A stretch of DNA of 64,000 bases from Halichoerus grypus (GCF_964656455.1 NC_135718.1:126519093-126583092); one strand, 5' to 3'. Positions 42,744-53,521 are shown, numbered from the stretch's first letter. The notes: a model not told the origin generated them from the sequence alone. Translations and numbers: made by a program.

Positions 42744-42941
42744 TTTTTTTTTTTTTAAGATTTTTTATTTATTTGACAGAGACACAGTGAGAGAGGGAAC
42801 ACAAGCAGGGAGAGGGAGAAGCAGGCTTCCCGCGGAGCAGGGAGCCCGATGCGGGGCTCGATGCGGGGCTCAATCTCAGGACCCTGGGATCATGACCTGA
42901 GCCGAAGGCAGACGCTTCACGACTGAGCTACCCAGGTGCCC
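42744..42941 (-). mobile_element. SINEC, antisense, with internal tandem duplication
   Basis: The stretch GATGCGGGGCTC occurs twice in tandem near 42849-42872, one copy more than in sibling SINEs. Young-subfamily head side (ACGACTGAGCTACCC). Exact TSD CAGTAAATGCTTCTT at 42729-42743 and 42942-42956. Confidence 0.97.
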
Positions 42942-42956
42942 CAGTAAATGCTTCTT

Positions 42957-44700
42957 AAATGCTGGAAGGGGAACTCACAGACCCTTTGGAGCATATTACA
43001 AAATCCCTGGACTCCCCTCCCTGGAAAAAGCACATACGCAAAAAACTTTTGTAGACAAATCTGGACAACCTGAAGCCCATCCTTGTATCCCTTTCTAGAC
43101 TACACATTCAGTAGAGCAACTCATTTTTTTGCGCCAGGACAAAAATTCTGTAAAATGGGAGAAAGTGAGCACCCTGAGAGGATGATTAGAATGCAAGATT
43201 CAGAAGAAAAAAATTGACATCAAATGATTTTTAGGTCAAAACTGGTAGGTAGTGTGAAAAAGAAAAAAAATAAATAAACTTTTCCCTGCAGCCGAGAATG
43301 TTTGGATTCCATTTCAAAGTTAATCAATGGGAAGGACTCACTGGGAATTCTGGGGGCTATAGCCAACAGAAACATTATGCTTTTGACACTCCAATGTTGA
43401 TATCTTAAATCCTCCCCCAGCTGAGTTTTGGATCAGATGATGTAATCTGGTCCATGTAGTCTATTTATTTAGTTTTTAGAAATGTCTTCTGTGTTTCTAC
43501 GAATATTTCTGCAGCACAAGCTGCAGAGTAATCGGCTGCCTCTCAGTTGTTTTGAACATTTCCCAGCGCCCTCCAGATCTGGAGGCCTCCCCGATCCTTC
43601 TCAAAATGAAGCTATTCTCCCATTTCCTACCTGGGGAAGAGAGACCGGCTGAGTCCTTAGCGCATCTGAGAAGCTGCTCGAACTAATCCACCCAGTCTTG
43701 CTCCCTAATGGAGTGATTGGCAGACACCTAAAGAGATATCGATTGGGCCAGTCAGTCCAACACACTGGTTTTCTTACCTGTCAGTGTGACCAAGGTATTA
43801 GCCCGGAACACTCAGAACCCTATACACTTTCCCTCCGTGAAATTAACACTCCCTTTATGAGTTCCCCTTGTCTCTGCAGCATACTTAGGGAGTAAGCTGT
43901 TTTTCACATCTGTGGTGGCAGAACCTGATCGCTCAGTCCATCTGGAGGAACAAGAAGTTCTCCCATTCCACTTTTTGTTCTCACTGGGTTTGATTTTTAT
44001 CTTTGCGTTGTTACTCTCACATAGCATGTTATTCCACCAACATGCAATTTTTTATCTTGAAAAATAAATGCTCATTATTTTATGGGGGGAGAAGATTCCC
44101 CCAATGCACTTCGAGTGTTACTAACCAGCTCACGGCAATTTGACAGACTCCTGACTGCTGAAGCAGGGAGCCCTAATAGTGGGGCTTCTGCCCTTCTCCC
44201 AGTCGCTTCAGGAGTTCTTAGGTTTTATTAATGTAATAAAATGTAGCTTTTACAGTTATCTACAGTATGTGATTACAAATGCATGTTATTGATATATCGG
44301 TGTGATGCTTGAGTTTCTTTTCCATTAATAGAAACTCTGCATTTTATACATTAATTATACAAAGAATTAATGATGGCTTATACAAGTCTGTCTATGAGTA
44401 GACATTTTAGAAGCAATTATACTCATAGCAGAGTAGTCCTGTCTTTAGTAACAGGCTTTGTTCCAAAAGATGATTTTAAATGCATTTGTTCATAAACATA
44501 AAGTGGTACTCTACAAGGAATAAAATGAACTCGCTCATATAAAACTCAGTTTCATAAGAGAACAGTTGTTGCCATGTTGAACATGGCATCAGTTCTTGTA
44601 ACATTTCATCCGAAGATATTTACATTTTGACTTTATTCTTTGTATCACTAAAAAAGGTGGTAACAAAGACTCCAAGCTCAACTTGTCCAAAATGAAACCA
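42957..44700. promoter_or_regulatory. Repeat-free stretch, possible conserved non-coding DNA
   Basis: About 1.7 kb without any recognised transposon. The part at 44200-44640 is rich in ATTAAT/TTAATG homeodomain-type cores (near 44225, 44330, 44350 and 44365). No exon was identified. Confidence 0.35.
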
Positions 44701-44709
44701 CCATGGTCT

Positions 44710-45430
44710 CCTGCCAGTGTTCCTATCTCAGGGGATGGCCCCACCATCATCTAGCTCCAAAAACCAAGACCCGGCGGGCCATTCCTCATCTCCTTTCTAA
44801 TCCCTTACTAAGCTTAGTTGATGTTGCTTCTTTTTTTTTTTTTTTTAAGTTTGTTTTTTTTTTTTTTTTTTATTTGCGAGAGAGAGAATGAGAGACAGAG
44901 AACATGAGAGGGAGGAGGGTCAGAGGGAGAAGCAGACTCCCTGCTGAGCAGGGAGCCCGATGTGGGACTCGATCCTGGGACTCCAGGATCATGACCTGAG
45001 CCGAAGGCAGTCGCTTAACCAGCTGAGCCACCCAGGCGCCCACTGATGTTGCTTCTTAAGTATCTGTGGGGTCTGTTCACCTCTCCCCACATCCACTGTC
45101 ATACCCTGATTTAAGCTGCATCGTATCTTACCTGGGACCCTGCAATGGTCCCCACATCCATGTCCAGTCCATTTCAAACCCATCTTCCATGTTGGAGCAA
45201 GAAGATTATATGCAACTCAAATCATGCCTCCCTCTCCCCAGTGAAAACACTTAAATTCTTTTTATTGATCTTGAGATAAACAACAAACTCCTTTCCAACA
45301 AAATCCTTGTCTACCCCATCTAAAAATTGTATTTCTCCTTTTATTTTCATTGGAGTCATCTGCCTTTCCTTACTAGACCTTTAAACTTGCTGGCTATTTC
45401 TGCCCTTGGAGGTCATGACAAGGTTGAAAA
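44710..45430 (+). mobile_element. LINE-2 3' region, sense, split by a SINE
   Basis: L2 phrases on both sides of the SINE: CTCAAATCATGCCTCCCTCTC, AGTGAAAACACTTAAATTC and GAGATAAACAACAAACTCC, then AAAATCCTTGTCTACCCCATC. Confidence 0.7.
44833..45043 (-). mobile_element. SINEC, antisense, inside L2, exact TSD
   Basis: Two long T runs at the tail side (44833-44846 and 44853-44871). Head side AGCTGAGCCACCCAGGCGCC. TSD TGATGTTGCTTCTT at 44819-44832 and 45044-45057. Confidence 0.96.
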
Positions 45431-45497
45431 TGTTACAAAACCATGACACACAACACCTTAAAAGTCAACGACGTTAAGACTCTAGTCAGGATTTCTT

Positions 45498-45698
45498 TTT
45501 TTTTTTTTTTAAGATTTTATTTATTTATTTGACAGAGAGAGACATAGTGAGAGCAGGAACACAAGCAGGCGGAGTAGGAGAGGGAGAAGCAGGCTTCCCG
45601 CGTAGCAGGGAGCCCGATATGGGACTCGATCCCAGGACCCTGGGATCATGACCTGAGCCGAAGGCAGACGCTTAACGACTGAGCCACCCAGGCGTCTG
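45498..45698 (-). mobile_element. SINEC, antisense, young subfamily
   Basis: Head side CGCTTAACGACTGAGCCACC. TSD TAGTCAGGATTTCTT at 45483-45497, repeated with one change at 45699-45713. Confidence 0.96.
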
Positions 45699-45904
45699 TA
45701 GTCCGGATTTCTTAAACTAGGTAACAGGAGTAACTGAAATTGCAATAAGAATTTTTGGTTTACTGAAGGTAAATAAACTTCTAGAACACTTCCATTCACA
45801 AAAGTGGAATGGACCTCATCAGGTTCATGCAATGTGAAGGGAAAAAGAGGTTGACATCCTTAGTTTAGAATTGGGAAGATGGAAGAGGAGGCCCCCCTAG
45901 GGGC

Positions 45905-46120
45905 CATGTGCCAGCCACCATGCTGCCTACCTACCTGTGAGTGGGTTATTTCATTTAATTCACCTATAAACCCAGCTACCTCCATCTTAGCTTCATCTGA
46001 CAGACTAAAAAGTTGATGCTAAGAAGGTTCACATCTTTTGCTAAAGGTACCACAGCTATTCTCCAGCATAATTAATATCTGAACCCCAGGCTGACATTCA
46101 AGTGCACACTTCTTCATCGG
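45905..46120 (-). mobile_element. MIR, antisense, diverged
   Basis: CATGTGCCAGCCACCATGCTG, TTATTTCATTTAATTCACC, and CTGAACCCCAGGCTGACATTC follow MIR order. Confidence 0.65.
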
Positions 46121-46875
46121 GAAGAATGAATGCCACTGTGAAAACTGTCCCCTCATATTCCAAAAGGTAGCTCTGCACAATGGAATGACCTCCAGATCCT
46201 TTTCCTTTTTTTGCTGTTAACTTGTAAATTTTCTATCCATACTTCCCTTCTCTCCTATCTTCTAGAATACTAAAATTGATCTTATCTCTAATTTTTGTTA
46301 CCTCTCCTCTCACCTCACCTCCTTTTTCTCACCTCTAATTTTTGTTACCTACAGTCACCTTCTTTCCTAGCCTTGTTCTTTTTCCGGTGACCTTCACAGG
46401 CCTAGGACACGTTTCCCAAGGTGTGGCTACCCAGCCCTCTGGAAATGTGCGGAACACTCTCTGACCCTTCCCAGGATGTTCAGCGCCCCTCTTGGATCTT
46501 GATATTTGACAGAAAAACCATGAGTGAAACACACGTGGAAATTTGGTTTGGATTGCTGATACTTATATAGTTAATACTTAACAACATTCATTCTCAGGAG
46601 TTGAGCTTAGACCAATGATGACAAATGACACCAATGTAATGACCACAGTATTTCACTATCCTGTTTAAAGATATTATTTAGCCAAGTCAAGGTTAAAACC
46701 ACGTCATGGAACAAATTAAGGGGTGATATTACAGGACCTCCATGAGGATTGGCATATACCCCAACTACTAAGAAACATCTATTCATATTCATCTAAATTA
46801 AAATTTTTTTCTTTGTTGCAGCTTTAAAATGTCTCAGGAGAGATTGTTTAAAGCCTTGTGAAAACTTCTTCAGAA
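46121..46875. other. Unannotated sequence
   Basis: A local repeat CACCTCTAATTTTTGTTACCT near 46330 echoes CTCTAATTTTTGTTACCTCT near 46285, a short tandem duplication. Nothing else recognised. Confidence 0.4.
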
Positions 46876-46886
46876 CTTTTAGCCAA

Positions 46887-47071
46887 GGGACACCTGGGTG
46901 GCTCAGATGGTTAAGCATCTGCCTTTGGCTCAGGTCATGATCTCAGGGTCTCCTGAGCCCCACAGGGAGTAGTCTGCTTCTGCTTCTTTCTCTTCCTCTT
47001 CCTCTGCCTCTCCCCCCTGCTTGTACTCTCTCTCTGTCTCAAATGAATAAATAAAATTTTTTTAAAAAAAC
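46887..47071 (+). mobile_element. SINEC with exact TSD
   Basis: GGACACCTGGGTGGCTCAGA head, with the body shortened after GGGTCTCCTGAGCCCCAC. TSD CTTTTAGCCAA at 46876-46886 and 47072-47082. It faces the next SINE tail to tail at 38 bp. Confidence 0.95.
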
Positions 47072-47109
47072 CTTTTAGCCAATACAATTTTTACTTTTGC
47101 AATTTACTT

Positions 47110-47304
47110 AAAAAAAATTTTTTTTAAGATTTTATTTATTTATTTCGAGAGAGAGAGAGAGCCCGAGGGTGATGGTCAGAGGGAGAGGGAGAAGCAGGCT
47201 CCCCACCAAGCAAGGAGCCCGACATGGGACTCATCCCAGGACCCTAGGATCATGACCTGAGCCGAAAGCAGCCAGTTAACCGACTAAGCCACCCAGATGC
47301 CCTT
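47110..47304 (-). mobile_element. SINEC, antisense, with TSD
   Basis: AAGATTTTATTTATTTATTTC at left, CGACTAAGCCACCCAGATGC at right. TSD CAATTTACTT at 47100-47109 and 47305-47314. Confidence 0.96.
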
Positions 47305-47314
47305 CAATTTACTT

Positions 47315-48905
47315 TTAAAATTTCTGATGACAGAAACTAAGATGAGGACAACAACCTTTTCCATAACTAAAAACAGAATCCCAGAAGAGTCTGACCAGTT
47401 GTAGCCCTATGCTACCATGTCAATCACATTTGTCAAGGGAAAAAAAGGTCATTGACATCTTTTTAAAAAGAAGCCATGGTTAGAAGGCTCCCTGATGTGA
47501 GCCTCGCCCTGATTTTGTATTGTACTGTGCATGCTGGAGAAAGCGAGGCAGCTTTTGCATCCTGGGTTTTAAAGGGAAAGAATGTGAAAAGAGAAAAGTT
47601 TATTCTGAGATGAACAAGGAGTGCTAGTTAACCTGTACTCTTTGCAATCATTCTGTATTTGGAATGAAGGGCAAGTAGGCACTGTGCTTTTAAGAGCTTC
47701 ACAATCTCACATCTGGCGACACAGGATGTTTGCAAATTCCGGGAGGGGAGGGTTGCTGTACTCAGCCCACACCCTCTGCCGACGATCAACACCATGTATT
47801 AGTTGTGATTTCATCTAATTAATACATAACCACAGAAGGTGAAAGAAATGATTTCACAATCGGGCATGTCGCCTCAATTTTCAAATTCCTTTAGGTCGAA
47901 AGCAATCACCAGCAAGGCTTCCGGCACCCTGACATATTTATTCTTCCTCTTCAGATTCAAACCACTCCAAAAGGTGAATAAAAAATACAGCAAAAGCAGC
48001 CGGCTTGTCTACAGTATTTACATGCTTTACATACCTTCAAAATATGTAGCTTATTAATGACTGATTTTCCAACCTCCTCAATAAGCTTTTTTATTAGCAT
48101 GACATTCCTTAACTTACAGGTGCCAAGCCATCTCACACCGTGCGAGTCTCCTTTACGGTATTTAATATAAAGATAGAACAGTATTTATATCCCTCACAAT
48201 AAGAGAACGGATTGTTTTAAGGCTATTCAGCCTAGATGCGATAAAGAAAGAAGGAACCTTACAAAATGATAAATATTTTCATTAAAAAACTTTAAAACTA
48301 AAAGTTCAAAGATATGTTCTCCTCTCTTATTTCTTGTCAAAACATGACTTAAGACCCAAAACTAATCTACTTTCAATTTTATTCCATATTTCAGTGCTGT
48401 CATAGTACTCAGCAGAGAGTATTGGAATACGATCATTTTTTATTTTGTTGATGTTACCGACAGCTTTATTTCACAAAGCAATCTTATGCTATGTCTACCA
48501 GTGGCAGGGCACAGAGGTCAAATAGTCTATCCTTACAGGGGGAGAGCTTATTAAATGGCACGTCTATTAAACCCGATGGACAACATAAAGAAACATTCCA
48601 GCAAAATACTTTTAACATAGTTCAATGAAGATATGGCTCAAAAGGGTAGTAAATAATTTAAACAGAGACCAATAGGGAATTTGTTATACTTTTTACTAGC
48701 ATCTTCAAAATTATATTTCAAACAAAGTGGTTAGAATAGAGAGAAACACAAAAGCTGCAGAGAAGAGCCCAAGTTCTATGGCAAACTGTTAAGAAGCGGG
48801 GGCACTTCAACGCAAACCCAAATGTTGGTAAATCAGCAGTTCTATTGCAAAGTTCATTTAAAATCATGCAGGCATAAATAGTGCGTAATTGTGAACTGAA
48901 ATGAC
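47315..48905. promoter_or_regulatory. Repeat-free block, candidate enhancer cluster
   Basis: About 1.6 kb with no recognised transposon although SINEs flank it at the left. It holds forkhead TGTTTGC (47727-47733) and TATTTAC (48015-48021), a homeodomain TAATTA (47816-47821), retained CpGs in otherwise AT-rich DNA, and many A/T-rich factor-like words. The look is that of conserved developmental enhancers. No frame suggests an exon. Confidence 0.4.
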
Positions 48906-49059
48906 CACCTTTTAAAAATAATCTTCCTGATGGTCATTTTTTAATGTTGTTTGGAAAACAGTTGATATCTCAGTTCTGTGTATGATAACATTATTGGTGA
49001 CAGAACATCCCATCTGAGAGAAAAAAGACTGCATCAGAAGAATACAGTCAAAATAATAT

Positions 49060-49225
49060 GAAAATGGAGGGAGGTGGGTGGGGGATGGGCTAGGTGGGGG
49101 ATGGGTAGGGAGGAGGGCGCTTGTTACGATGAGCACTGGGTGTTACATGTAAGTGTTCTCCTGCAACCAATATTACACTGAATGTTAACTAACTAGAATT
49201 TAAATAAAAATTTTGGGAAAAAATA
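49060..49225 (+). mobile_element. Carnivore L1 3' end, sense
   Basis: GGGAGGAGGGCGCTTGTTAC, GATGAGCACTGGGTGTTACA, CCTGCAACCAATATTACACTG and AACTAACTAGAATTTAAATA are the carnivore L1 terminal landmarks. Preceded by a G-rich GGTGGGGGATGGG repeat. No clean TSD. Confidence 0.88.
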
Positions 49226-50647
49226 AGATACAAAAATCTAAAATAAGTAAATAGTATGTAAACTATGTTTAAATATCACATACTATTCGTTGTGAAAATC
49301 TACTGTGATTACAAAGGATTAGGGGAAAAAAGCATTTCGTAATGCATAGCTGGGATTTTCTTTTCTGATATTTCTGGTAACTCTTTGAGTACCAAAAATG
49401 AAACCTATCAGCCTTTTAATCACAGTGTTTCCTCCTGCGTATGATTAACCATATTTACAAAAAGAAAGAAGGAGAGAAAGAAGTAAGATCCATGATAGAG
49501 AACTCGATTTCTTACTCTTACGTGCAAAGCTGGGGTTTTTGACTAAAATAACAAACTGAATCAGTACTTTGAATAAGTTTATCATCAATACCGTATCTCT
49601 TAATCTTGAGATTGGGTACCTAGACTGTCACCAGGAATCTAAAGCACTTGATTAAGGGTTATTAGTAGATCTGCTGGTAGGATAATTAATAAGATCCAGA
49701 AACATAAAACACGAGTTGTTAAAGTTGACAATTACCTTTCCTCACAGCTACACCCGAAAGGCATTGGCCTTGCTTGGGCACACAGTAAATCATCTACCTA
49801 AATGTATTTGCACCCAATCATTTTTTAAAGTCACAATCTTTGTAGTGTCAACTTGTCAAGGGTCAAAGGGAAGAACAGGCAAGATTCCCAAATCAATCTG
49901 CTTGTAGAAACTGTCTCATTTCATTTCAAATTACCTGCTGTGGTTGAAGCAGGCTATGGACAAACTGCCTTCCTCCATAAACCATGACAGCACAGGTCGA
50001 ACTTATGTGATCATTCATAAGGGGCAAGTCATGCCGGGTCTGTCATTAACTACTTTTAAACGGCTGTGCAGGGTTAAGTGATCTTGCAGGGCAGCCGCAG
50101 ATATAAATACTGTTTGGACAGTTTAATGTCAAGAGACAACTCCTCTGGGATGAAAACTGTGTAACCCAATAGAACAGTTGTCGATACAAGGATTAAGGTA
50201 CTTTGGTATTGTTACTTGGAGTCATGCCTTCACACAGGTTTTTTGTAAGTGACCCTGTAGGGGACTCTGCATGTCGTTCATCTACATCATGCGACTCCTA
50301 GACGGTGTTCTGAGAATATTAAAAATAACTTCAGGCATCCAGGGGTCCATGCTTCCAGTAGGGGTTCTTAGAGAGTTTACGTGGGTCTTGGTGAGTCTGA
50401 AAACAAGTACACCGCTGGTGTGGGCAGCCTGGTTGCAGCTCCAGAACCTCAGGCTTGCGGGACTCATGGTCCATCGGGATCTCAAAGATCTAATGCTGTC
50501 CATAGAATCACGGCAGTTGGGTACCAATGACTTGTGCACACAAGCTCCATGATCTAAGAAGTAAGACTCAAATAATGATCCCATTGCCTCTGTAGAGTTC
50601 ATTCCTTGAGGCGAGCACTCTTGTATCTCAAGACAACAAAAACTGTT
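49226..50647. other. Unannotated sequence
   Basis: No transposon was recognised. Bases 49914-49940 are the sequence copied into the rearranged MER5A near 51830. The minus-strand 139-codon frame at 50282-50701 has no domain. Confidence 0.4.
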
Positions 50648-50890
50648 ATTTGCCCGGTGCTTCGTATCTACAGGGCACTGTACTAAGTGCTTTGCATGCA
50701 TGACCTCATTTAAATCTCACAACAACCCAGTGAGAAATCTATCTTTAGTTCCACTTTCCAGGTGAGCAAGCTGTGGACCAGACCTAGTAATAATTTGCCT
50801 CCAGGTTACACAGCTGGTGATGATGGAGAATAGTAACAAACATCGGGTCTGACTCTAGACCTGGCATTCTCAGCTACGAGGCTAATCCAC
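50648..50890 (-). mobile_element. MIR, antisense
   Basis: GGGCACTGTACTAAGTGCTTT, GACCTCATTTAAATCTCACA, ACAACCCAGTGAGAAATCT and CAGGTTACACAGCTGGTGAT are MIR landmarks. Confidence 0.88.
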
Positions 50891-51759
50891 CTCCACGATA
50901 ATTATGCCTCCTGTGAGAAATTGTACTTGCTTGACTTATAAAGTATTTATAACATACACTAGCCTAGCTTTCTTTAACATGCATTAGCTGTGTGCGCAAA
51001 GTCTGATCATTAAAAGAAAAGAGTTGCTAAGTCACTTGGAGAGACAGAGTGAGTTAAATCCAACCGATGTACAAACACCTCTGTGTTTGTAGGAAGACTT
51101 TCCAAGAGGGTATGCGGGCATAGATAATTTTAAGGAAATCTATTTCAAAATCCTCAGTGTCCATATGTTTTCTTTCCTAAAACTGATCCACCTGAGAACC
51201 GATCATGTCAATTCTAATTTTCTACCACCATTTACAACTCCAACTCTCCAACCTCACTTCAAAGGCCACCTCTCTCCCATCCTAGACTCTCACCCTCCCC
51301 CTAGGCAGGAAATCTCCATGTCACCAAAAACTGGTTATCAGGCCCCTGAAGTTTCCTCCCTAAATCATCCCATGAAGAGAAGCATTTCAACCAAAAGGTT
51401 TCTGCATCTAAAACTCACCTATCAAATGTTATAATATATTTTTGGTGTTTGATCAATTTCTAATGCTACTCAATATCCAGGAAGGAAAATATGAACCTTT
51501 AGAACTATGGTCATAGGATGTTTGAAAATAATTCAATTCACATATATATAGTCTTGTAGCAGAAAATTGTATGGTAGTTGTAAGGCTTTCGAATAGAACA
51601 GTATTTCATTAGGATAAAATTCTTTGGGGAAAAGATAATAGAAATACAATTTTGAGAAAGAAAAGGAAAAATGTTATAGAAGAGTTTATGTGTTTTTTAA
51701 TGGATGCTAGTAAGTATAAAATCCCCTGGTATTTATATTAATTTGCATGCATTCAAACC
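50891..51759. other. AT-rich unannotated sequence
   Basis: A pyrimidine-rich pocket at 51220-51300. No family was recognised. Confidence 0.4.
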
Positions 51760-51786
51760 AAAGTTTCTCAACCTCAGCACTGTTGA

Positions 51787-51894
51787 TTTGGGCTAGATAT
51801 TTTGGGCTAGATAATTTTAGCCCAAATTATCTCATTTCATTTCAAATTACCTGCTGCATTTCAAATTCTAGCCCAACACTATTTTGGGCTAGAT
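51787..51894. repeat. Complex micro-rearrangement with a 27-base templated insert
   Basis: GGGCTAGAT occurs three times in direct orientation (51790, 51804, 51886). Inverted words TTTAGCCCA (near 51816) and CTAGCCCA (51868) lie between. Bases 51830-51856 equal 49914-49940 exactly over 27 positions. Only the last GGGCTAGAT continues into normal MER5A sequence. Confidence 0.9.
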
Positions 51895-51902
51895 AATTCT
51901 TT

Positions 51903-52100
51903 TTTTTTTTTTTAAGATTTTATTTATTTATTTGACAGAGAGACACACAGCGAGAGAGGGAACACAAGCAGGGGGAGTGGGAGAGGGAGAAGCAGGCTTC
52001 CCGCCAAGCAGGGAGCCTGATGTGGGGCTCGATCCCAGGACCCTGGGATCATGACCTGAGCCGAAGGCAGACGCTTAACGACTGAGCCACCCAGGCGCCC
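51903..52100 (-). mobile_element. SINEC, antisense, young subfamily, exact TSD
   Basis: Head side ACGCTTAACGACTGAGCCAC. TSD CTAGATAATTCTTT at 51889-51902 and 52101-52114. It inserted after the MER5A rearrangement, because the TSD uses the last GGGCTAGAT copy. Confidence 0.97.
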
Positions 52101-52156
52101 CTAGATAATTCTTTGTTATGGGTTGCATTATAGGATGTTGAGCAGCATCCCTGGTC

Positions 52157-52170
52157 TACACACACACACA

Positions 52171-52225
<55 letters not shown>
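52157..52225 (+). repeat. (CA)n microsatellite, long
   Basis: About 34 CA units with one CATA interruption near 52177. Lies inside the MER5A remnant. Confidence 0.98.
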
Positions 52226-52227
<2 letters not shown>

Positions 52228-52413
52228 TTGTGACCACCAGACATTGCTAGAATGTCTCCAGAGGGGGCAAAACTGTCTCTGGTGGAGAACCCTTAAGCAA
52301 GTTAAGGGACTTATCACACATTTTTAAAATTTATTTAAACTTATGATAGAAAATGTTAGACGTCCACTAAAAATCATGCAAGAGAGAACATAATTTTTCA
52401 AAATTATTATTTT

Positions 52414-52592
52414 TAAAGATTTTATTTATTTGCAAGACAGAGAGAGAGAAAGCACAAGCTGGGGGGAGGGGCAGTGGGAGAAGCAGGCTTCCTGCTGAGC
52501 AGGGAGCCCCAGGCGGGACTCATCCCAGGACCCCGGGATCATGACCTGAGCCGAAGGCAGACGCTTAACCGACTGAGCCACCCAGGCGCCCC
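52414..52592 (-). mobile_element. SINEC, antisense, with TSD
   Basis: TTAAAGATTTTATTTATTTGC at left, CGACTGAGCCACCCAGGCGC at right. TCAAAATTATTATTTTT and TCAAAATTATTTTT on the two sides form the TSD. Confidence 0.95.
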
Positions 52593-52899
52593 TCAAAATT
52601 ATTTTTAGAAGTATAATGGGCAAACACATTTCAAGGCCACCAAGTTATGTAGAAATAAAATCATTCGTGGCAAATGTGGCACCAGCAGAAACAGCCTCCC
52701 GGAAGCTTGCCCCTCTCAACCTCGCCTGCTGGGGTGACCGGGACCCACAGAGTCTGAACACAGTAGTTGGACGCGTCACAAAGGCAGTCTCAACATCATA
52801 TTTGAACATGGTGACTCTGAATTAACCACCAGTTTAAAAGAAGCAGCAATAACAATGAATATGTGTTATTCTTCAATAATTTTGAAGTGATATCTTTTA

Positions 52900-53075
52900 T
52901 TTTTTTTAAAAGATTTTATTTATTTATTTGACAGAGAGAGAGACATCGAGAGAGGGAACACAAGCAGGGGGAGTGAGGGAGGGAGAAGCAGGCTTCCTGC
53001 TGAGCACTGAGCAGGACCCCGGGATCATGACCTGAGCTGAAGGCAGACGCTTAATGACTGAGCCACCCGCGCCCC
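52900..53075 (-). mobile_element. SINEC, antisense, with internal deletion
   Basis: The stretch between CTGCTGAGC and AGGACCCCGGGATC is shortened (CGATGCGGGGCTC missing). The head side reads GCCACCCGCGCCCC (missing AG). TSD GAAGTGATATCTTTTA at 52884-52899 and AAAGTGACATCTTTTA near 53076. Confidence 0.95.
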
Positions 53076-53254
53076 AAAGTGACATCTTTTAAATCATAAG
53101 CATAAATGGAGAGGGCCAAATTCAGAAGAGCATGAAGAATTCTCCAGAGATGTTAAGACCAAAAGACCACAGATCACATTGTTTTTCCTCTAAATCTGTT
53201 GTCGTTCTGTGTAATGTATTTATCTATGCTTAAAGTGAACTTACAAATTTATTT

Positions 53255-53403
53255 AATTAATTTATTTTTTTAAAGATTTTATTAATTTATTTGACAGAGA
53301 GAGAGCAAGCGAGAGAGCACAAGCAGGTTGAGTGGCAGAAGGAGAGGGATCATGACCTGAGCGGAAGGCAAACACATAACCGACTGAGCCACCCAGGCGC
53401 CCC
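53255..53403 (-). mobile_element. SINEC, antisense, outer part of a third two-SINE composite
   Basis: TTTAAAGATTTTATTAATTT at left, CCGACTGAGCCACCCAGGCG at right. The middle is deleted (GAGAGGGATCATGACC joins directly). Abuts the next SINE. Confidence 0.94.
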
Positions 53404-53509
53404 TAAAGACTTTATTTTTAAGTAATCTCTGTACCCAACGTGGGGCTTGAATTCACAACCCCGAGATCAAGAGTCACATGCTCTTCCAACTGAACCAGCT
53501 GGGTGCCCC
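53404..53509 (-). mobile_element. Short SINEC subtype, antisense, older partner
   Basis: AAGTAATCTCTGTACCCAAC, GTGGGGCTTGAATTCACAAC, ATCAAGAGTCACATGCTC. The exact TSD ACAAATTTATTT at 53243-53254 and 53510-53521 encloses this and the previous SINE together. Confidence 0.94.
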
Positions 53510-53521
53510 ACAAATTTATTT

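Larger units (their letters stand above)
51760..52292 (-). mobile_element. MER5A-like hAT DNA transposon, antisense, rearranged
   Basis: AAGTTTCTCAACCTCAGCACT at left, TTTTGGGCTAGATAATTCTTT in the middle, TAGGATGTTGAGCAGCATCC, and TCTCTGGTGGAGAACCC at right match MER5A on the minus strand. The left third is scrambled (51785-51890), a SINE sits at 51903-52100 and a CA repeat replaces part of the centre. Confidence 0.85.

Noticed and set aside
50282..50701. 139-codon minus-strand frame
   Set aside because: Its end overlaps a MIR. No domain recognised, and no supporting features.
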